In this document: positions 7,341 through 11,342 of the stretch, one piece after another
How positions within the stretch are numbered: position 1 is the stretch's first letter
How the letters are laid out: the number at the start of each line of letters is the position of its first letter
Origin: Candidatus Hodarchaeota archaeon
GTDB taxonomy: Archaea > Asgardarchaeota > Heimdallarchaeia > Hodarchaeales > Hodarchaeaceae
Assembly (NCBI GenBank): GCA_016839665.1
Contig: JAEOTU010000170.1
Coordinates: 1-11,342, forward strand
Length of the DNA: 11,342 bases
Reading direction: 5' to 3'
Made by a program: the position numbers and the translations under genes
The notes under the pieces: generated by a model
The model's database searches: none
Seen by the model: the letters and a program-made list of their open reading frames with translations, nothing else
Told to the model about the DNA's origin: nothing

Positions 7341-7372
7341 ATAAAAATCCTTGATGTCTTATTAGCTAATTT
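7341..7372. terminator. Convergent RaSEA/dnaJ gap with palindrome and U-tract
   Basis: The 32-nt gap between two converging genes holds the perfect 10-bp palindrome ATTAGCTAAT (7361-7370). A run of five A at 7343-7347 reads as a U-tract (GGATTTTTAT) on the minus strand, just past dnaJ. This suits termination of the chaperone operon. The plus strand has no comparable T run, so termination of RaSEA is less clear. Confidence 0.35.
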
Positions 7373-8530
7373 CTAATCTTTCGAAGAAAGTGACTCTATC
7401 AGTTTTTCATTACCTTTAAAGATGTAGTTTTTGTCTACTGTCTTATCAAGCTCTTTCAGAAGCTTTTTTGATACTTTATCTAAATTTGAGGGAAATTTCA
7501 CAAGAATACCAACATGGAAATCTCCTCTCTGTGAACTATTGGGATATCGAGCTCCTTTGTTGTGAAGAGTAATTATTTTTCCTGATTCAGTTCCAGGTTC
7601 AATTTTAATGGTTTCTTTACCATTAATAGTAGGGACTTCGACCTTTGTGCCCAAGATTGCATCAATAAAACTGATAGGATATTCTAGTAAGATATCAGCG
7701 CCATTTCTACGAAAAAATGGATGATCCCCAACGTATACAACGATATAGAGATCTCCAGGTGGTCCTCCAAGTTCTCCAGACCGACCCTCTCCTCGAATGA
7801 CTACCCTCATACCACTATCTACACCAGCAGGAATTTCAGCATCAACTGTTCTATGTTGCTTAACTTTTCCTACACCATCACAAGTCTTACACCCAGCTCC
7901 TCTAGGGACGCTTTTTCCCTCTCCATGGCATTTCGGACATGTAGAAATGTTGACGATTTGTCCAAATGCAGAACGCTGAACCTGCCTAATTTCTCCAGCT
8001 CCTTGGCATATTTTACAAGCTTTCAGCGATTTTCCTTCTGCGACTTTGCTTCCATGACAAGTGGGGCATTGGGCCCAATTAGGAACTTTTATTTTCTTCT
8101 TTAATCCCTTCATTGCTTCATCAAATGATATTTCAAGGTTCAAACGCACGTCCTGGCCTCTACGTGCTCTGGGACGGGATGTACGCGCCCGAGATCCCCC
8201 TCCGAATGCACTAAAGATATCTTCAAAAATACCGAATCCATCGAATAGATCATTAAAACTAATTCCAGAAAAATCTCGTAATGGAGTTCCTGATAATCCA
8301 GCATGACCGAATCGATCATAAGTAGCTCGTTTATCCTCATCTGAAAGAACTTCAAATGCTTCAGCTACTTCTTTAAATTTCTCTTCAGCATTAGGATCAT
8401 CTGGTTTCATATCAGGATGATATTTCCTTGCTAGACCGCGAAAAGCCTTTTTTATCGTTTTTACATCAGCTTCTCTCGAGACTCCTAACACTTCATAATA
8501 GTCCCTTTTTTTCTCGCTCAGCACGTTCAC
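7373..8530 (-). CDS. dnaJ: DnaJ (Hsp40), type I co-chaperone
   Basis: DnaJ delivers unfolded clients to DnaK and stimulates its ATPase. All type I parts are present in 385 residues. The J domain is at ~9-75 with the catalytic HPD at 38-40. A Gly/Phe-rich stretch with an acidic [17 protein letters not shown] segment lies at ~76-112. Four zinc-binding CxxCxGxG-type motifs are at 155-162 (CPTCHGSK), 172-179 (CKICQGAG), 198-205 (CPKCHGEG) and 214-221 (CKTCDGVG). The substrate-binding beta domains run from ~225 to 345. The start is ambiguous. GTG 8530 overlaps the AGGTGA at 8527-8532 and so cannot use it. GTG 8524 is 2 nt from it, and CTG 8521 is 5 nt from it, where many DnaJ proteins begin '[12 protein letters not shown]'. 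The frame extends to GTG 8530, which I report as the outer limit. It is the last gene of the operon, 39 nt after dnaK. Confidence 0.95.
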   Translation of the reverse strand: MNVLSEKKRDYYEVLGVSREADVKTIKKAFRGLARKYHPDMKPDDPNAEEKFKEVAEAFEVLSDEDKRATYDRFGHAGLSGTPLRDFSGISFNDLFDGFGIFEDIFSAFGGGSRARTSRPRARRGQDVRLNLEISFDEAMKGLKKKIKVPNWAQCPTCHGSKVAEGKSLKACKICQGAGEIRQVQRSAFGQIVNISTCPKCHGEGKSVPRGAGCKTCDGVGKVKQHRTVDAEIPAGVDSGMRVVIRGEGRSGELGGPPGDLYIVVYVGDHPFFRRNGADILLEYPISFIDAILGTKVEVPTINGKETIKIEPGTESGKIITLHNKGARYPNSSQRGDFHVGILVKFPSNLDKVSKKLLKELDKTVDKNYIFKGNEKLIESLSSKD

Positions 8531-8534
8531 CTAG

Positions 8535-8549
8535 TTCTGATATTCAGAA
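8535..8549. promoter_or_regulatory. Hairpin in the dnaK-dnaJ gap, next to the dnaJ start
   Basis: TTCTGA (8535-8540) and TCAGAA (8544-8549) are perfect 6-bp arms around a 3-nt loop. In the transcript the hairpin ends just upstream of the AGGTGA and the dnaJ start. It could shield the ribosome site, mark a processing point, or lower dnaJ output relative to dnaK. The structure is seen directly; its role is not known. Confidence 0.35.
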
Positions 8550-8569
8550 TTTTATTTAGGAATCTCTTC

Positions 8570-10423
8570 TCATTCGTCATCTACTATTTCATAGTCAACA
8601 TCTACAACTTCAGATTCATCTGCTCCACTTGGAGCGCCTTGAAACCCAGATGTACCTGCTTGTTGAGCTTGGGTTTGAGCTTGTTGAGCTGCCTGTTGTG
8701 TGTAGAGCTTTTGTGCTAATTCATGAGTAATTTTTTCTAATTCCTCGCTTTCTTTTGTTATATTAGCAACATTATCGCTTGAAATAGCATTTTTTACGGT
8801 TTCTATTTGTTTTTCAGCCTTTTTGCGTAATTCGGCTTCAATTTGATCTCCTAAATCCTTTATAAGCTTCTCAGATTGATATACAAGTGAATCTGCTTTG
8901 TTTCGTGCCTCTGCTTCTTCTAGACGTCGAGCATCCTCCTCCTCATATGAAGAGGCTTCTTGTGCCATTCGTTCAAAATCCTTCTTGGAGAGACCACTAT
9001 CACTCTTGATGGTAATTTTTTGTTCATTTCCTGTTCCAAGGTCTTTTGCAGACACATTTACAATTCCATTTGCATCAATATCAAATGTTACTTCGATTTG
9101 AGGTAACCCCCGAGGAGCAGGAGGTATACCAACTAGCTGAAACCTACCTAGGGTTATATTGTCTGGTGCCATCTTCCGTTCACCTTGTAATACATGAACT
9201 TCAACAGATGGTTGGTTATCTGCTGCTGTAGAGAAAATTTGACTCTTCTTAGTGGGTATAGTAGTATTTCTTTCTATTAGTCTTGTGAACACTCGTCCTA
9301 ATGTCTCTATACCAAGGGAAAGGGGAGTCACATCTAGTAAAAGTACATCTTTTATCTCACCCATCAGAATAGCAGCTTGAATAGCAGCACCTAGGGCAAC
9401 ACACTCATCAGGGTTGATTTCCTTGGTTAATTCTTTGTTGAAGTAAGATTTTAACGCGGATTGAACAGCAGGTACTCTAGTTGAACCACCTACAAGGAGA
9501 ATTTTATCAATATTTGGAGGCTCCATTTTTGCATCTGCCATTGCTTGACGAGTAGGTCCCATAGCAGCTTCAATCAGATCAGCTATCATTATTTCAAATT
9601 TTGACCGAGATAATGTGAGATTTAAATGTTTTGGGCCAGTATTATCAGCATAAATATATGGTAAGTTAATATCAGCAGAGGTTTTTTGTGAAAGTTCAAT
9701 TTTTGCTTGTTCTGCGGCATCTCTTAAGCGTTGTAAAGCCATTGGATCATTAGATAGATCTAATCCTGATTGTTTCTTGAATTCCTCAATCATCCAATCC
9801 ATAATTCTTTGATCAAAATCATCGCCACCAAGGCGATTATTCCCTGAAGTTGCTTTAACTTCGAAAACACCTTCTGATAATTCTAAAATTGAAACATCAA
9901 ACGTACCTCCTCCTAAATCAAATACTAAAACGGTTTGCTCTTCCTCTTTATCAAGTCCGTAAGCCAATGAGGCACTTGTTGGCTCGTTAATAATACGAAG
10001 TACCTCTAATCCTGCAATTCGTCCAGCATCTTTGGTAGCTTGTCTCTGTGAGTCAGAGAAGTAAGCTGGAACTGTGACGACAGCTTGCTTTATCGGTTCA
10101 CCTAAGTATGCTTCGGCATCTCGCTTGAGCTTCTGAAGAATCATAGCACTTATTTCAGGTGGTTTGTAAACTTTGCCATCGATAGTAACAGTGAAGTTAG
10201 TACCCATTTCTCGTTTAATAGATCTAACCGTGCGTTCAGGGTTCGATACAGCCTGTCTTTTGGCCAAAGTACCCACTGCTCTTTCTCCTTCTTTTGTTAT
10301 TGTTACTACTGATGGAGTAGTTCTCTGTCCTTCAGCGTTTGGAATAATTTTTGCTTTTCCGCCTTCCATGGTAGCAATAGCGGAAAAAGTGGTTCCTAAA
10401 TCTATACCTATTGGTCTTGCCAT
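8570..10423 (-). CDS. dnaK: DnaK (Hsp70) molecular chaperone
   Basis: DnaK is a cytosolic ATP-dependent chaperone that clamps exposed hydrophobic peptides, working with DnaJ and GrpE. It is full length at 617 residues. The nucleotide-binding domain has GIDLGTTFS (6-14), [11 protein letters not shown] (146-156), [12 protein letters not shown] (168-179) and [14 protein letters not shown] (308-321). The interdomain linker DVLLLDV is at 359-365, and the substrate-binding beta domain follows from [12 protein letters not shown] helical lid (~480-575) is followed by a Gln/Ala-rich tail (~575-590) and the acidic end [13 protein letters not shown]. The N-terminal domain lacks the ~24-residue insert of Gram-negative DnaK, as in Gram-positive and archaeal forms. 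I place the start at ATG 10423 ([10 protein letters not shown]), not at the 13-codon upstream in-frame start, because the family begins here and AGGTGA lies 8 nt before it. The grpE stop is one base upstream. Confidence 0.97.
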   Translation of the reverse strand: MARPIGIDLGTTFSAIATMEGGKAKIIPNAEGQRTTPSVVTITKEGERAVGTLAKRQAVSNPERTVRSIKREMGTNFTVTIDGKVYKPPEISAMILQKLKRDAEAYLGEPIKQAVVTVPAYFSDSQRQATKDAGRIAGLEVLRIINEPTSASLAYGLDKEEEQTVLVFDLGGGTFDVSILELSEGVFEVKATSGNNRLGGDDFDQRIMDWMIEEFKKQSGLDLSNDPMALQRLRDAAEQAKIELSQKTSADINLPYIYADNTGPKHLNLTLSRSKFEIMIADLIEAAMGPTRQAMADAKMEPPNIDKILLVGGSTRVPAVQSALKSYFNKELTKEINPDECVALGAAIQAAILMGEIKDVLLLDVTPLSLGIETLGRVFTRLIERNTTIPTKKSQIFSTAADNQPSVEVHVLQGERKMAPDNITLGRFQLVGIPPAPRGLPQIEVTFDIDANGIVNVSAKDLGTGNEQKITIKSDSGLSKKDFERMAQEASSYEEEDARRLEEAEARNKADSLVYQSEKLIKDLGDQIEAELRKKAEKQIETVKNAISSDNVANITKESEELEKITHELAQKLYTQQAAQQAQTQAQQAGTSGFQGAPSGADESEVVDVDYEIVDDE

Positions 10424-10424
10424 T

Positions 10425-11081
10425 TTATTTTTCACCTTCTGTTTTTGTTTTAGCCACAACAACTTTTGCCGGCCTTAATACTTTGGAATTCAATAAATAT
10501 CCAATTTGAACTTCTTCTAGAATTATATCATCTTCAGTGTTTGGATCAGGTTTGACGAAAACAACTTCATGAAAGTTAGGATCAAACATTTCACCAATAG
10601 CTGGAATTTTCACGACTTCTTCGTTTTTTAAGATTGATTTGAACTGTTGGTGAACAGCTTGAAAACCTTCAATTACCGAACCAGAAATTCCTGGGTCTTT
10701 AATTGACAAAATTGCTTCTGCTTTTTCGAAACTATCCGCAAGCTCGACAAGCTTAAGTAATAGCCTCTCATTTGCTTGTTTCACGATTCTAGCTCGTTCT
10801 GTTCTTGTACGTTTTTCCAAGTTTTCGTAATCGGCTAGTGCACGTAGATACCGTTTATGGATTTTGTTGTACTGTTCATCTTTGTTTTCAAGTTGCTTGT
10901 AAACTTGTTCCAGTTCATTAAACAGCTCTTTCTTTGTAGTATCCTCATCTAAACCTGATTTTGTTTCTCTTTTATTTCCAGCTTTTGGAGAAGTCTCTGT
11001 ATCAGCTTCTTCAATCTGATAATTAACATCGACAATTTCCTGTTCGATCTCGTTTGATTTTCCGAGATTTTTTTTACTCAT
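10425..11081 (-). CDS. grpE: GrpE nucleotide-exchange factor
   Basis: GrpE forms a dimer that opens DnaK and releases ADP. The protein has 218 residues. An acidic, probably disordered N-terminus (1-45) precedes a long coiled-coil helix (~50-125, with [17 protein letters not shown]). The C-terminal beta domain carries the family signature, including FDPNFHEVV (166-174) and [17 protein letters not shown] (194-210). The N-terminal stretch EIVDVNYQI (15-23) closely resembles the C-terminal tail of Dna[10 protein letters not shown], which is unusual. The start is ATG 11081. GGAGTGA at 11092-11098 overlaps the upstream gene's stop and can serve as its Shine-Dalgarno, though spacing is long at 10 nt. 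The gene ends one base before dnaK, so the two are likely translationally coupled. Confidence 0.95.
   Translation of the reverse strand: MSKKNLGKSNEIEQEIVDVNYQIEEADTETSPKAGNKRETKSGLDEDTTKKELFNELEQVYKQLENKDEQYNKIHKRYLRALADYENLEKRTRTERARIVKQANERLLLKLVELADSFEKAEAILSIKDPGISGSVIEGFQAVHQQFKSILKNEEVVKIPAIGEMFDPNFHEVVFVKPDPNTEDDIILEEVQIGYLLNSKVLRPAKVVVAKTKTEGEK
10432..10437 (-). promoter_or_regulatory. Shine-Dalgarno for dnaK inside the end of grpE
   Basis: On the minus strand AGGTGA sits in the last codons of grpE, 8 nt before ATG 10423. It decides the dnaK start in favour of [10 protein letters not shown] and suggests translational coupling with grpE. Confidence 0.65.
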
Positions 11082-11091
11082 TGTAAATAAT

Positions 11092-11316
11092 TCACTCCGA
11101 TTTTGTCATCAATGTAGATTCTAATTTTTTTATTAAATTTAGACCTGGTTCAGGTAAAATCTCCTTGTCACGTAGTCTCTTTAGGGAAGCCAAGAGCTCA
11201 GATCGTTTGGATTTCACCTCTCTTTGGATCAAATCGATAGTTAGAGGCGAAGAGCTAGATAAAATGGTATAAGCAAGCTCTCGATCCTTTCTGTGATCGT
11301 CTCCTTCGAGCCTCAT
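11092..11316 (-). CDS. Small winged-helix-like protein heading the chaperone operon
   Basis: From ATG 11316 this is a 74-residue protein. Its pattern RELAYTILSSSSPLTIDLIQREV, then KRSELLASLKRLRDKEIL, fits the three helices of a winged helix-turn-helix: helix 1, a short turn plus helix 2, then a recognition-type helix followed by a possible wing. It is charged and soluble, with no other domain. The family is not recognised. Its place as first gene of the grpE-dnaK-dnaJ cluster, 10 nt before grpE, suggests a transcription factor that may control the operon, but this is inference. GAGG at 11325-11328, 8 nt before ATG 11316, supports this start. However, the same frame remains open to the window edge, so this could instead be the C-terminal part of a longer protein. 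It could also be a protein-interaction domain and not a DNA binder. Confidence 0.65.
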   Translation of the reverse strand: MRLEGDDHRKDRELAYTILSSSSPLTIDLIQREVKSKRSELLASLKRLRDKEILPEPGLNLIKKLESTLMTKSE

Positions 11317-11342
11317 TGAAATTTCCTCATTTAATTCCCCTG

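Noticed and set aside
8061..8306. Plus-strand open frames antisense to dnaJ and dnaK (also 7721-8104, 8898-9101, 10173-10478)
   Set aside because: They are shadows of highly conserved genes on the minus strand and show no domain pattern of their own.
10225..10245. GGTTCGATAC, resembling a tRNA T-arm
   Set aside because: It is inside the conserved coding sequence of dnaK, and no acceptor or D-arm pairing is present around it.
1..11342. CRISPR arrays, transposases, phage genes or integration sites
   Set aside because: No spaced direct repeats, transposase motifs, long terminal repeats or tRNA-flanked junctions were found on either strand by eye.

Overview
The window looks like part of an Asgard archaeal chromosome. 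It is AT-rich and uses TTG and GTG starts as well as ATG. It carries a two-gene set for archaeosine, a tRNA base found only in archaea. One protein ends in a longin/roadblock-like domain of a kind I associate with Asgard archaea, and a cell-surface protein is unusually rich in N-glycosylation sequons. The archaeal call is firm. The Asgard call is an inference from family resemblance, without any search.

Layout, left to right. (1) 1-1555, minus: the N-terminal 518 residues of a secreted, membrane-anchored surface protein with three PPC-like beta-sandwich units. It runs off the left edge. (2) 1556-1853: a divergent intergenic region. (3) 1854-2495, plus: a small all-helical protein that I do not recognise. 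(4) 2546-3928, minus, convergent with (3): a degenerate FtsZ/tubulin-fold domain fused to a C-terminal longin/roadblock-like domain. This is the most unusual gene in the window. The FtsZ nucleotide-binding loops are not conserved, while the C-terminal FtsZ fold is recognisable. (5) 3929-4309: a divergent control region with a TATA-centred palindrome. (6) 4310-7340, plus: arcS and the radical-SAM gene for RaSEA, one base apart, which together make archaeosine at tRNA position 15. (7) 7373-11316, minus, convergent with (6): a chaperone operon read from right to left, in the order winged-helix protein, grpE, dnaK, dnaJ.

The DnaK machine is the bacterial-type Hsp70 set that some archaea are known to have acquired. 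GrpE is the nucleotide-exchange factor, DnaJ the J-domain and zinc-finger co-chaperone, and DnaK the ATP-dependent clamp. In this operon and in the archaeosine pair, the Shine-Dalgarno motif of the downstream gene lies in the last codons of the upstream gene. This suggests translational coupling. No tRNA, rRNA, CRISPR array or insertion sequence was seen.
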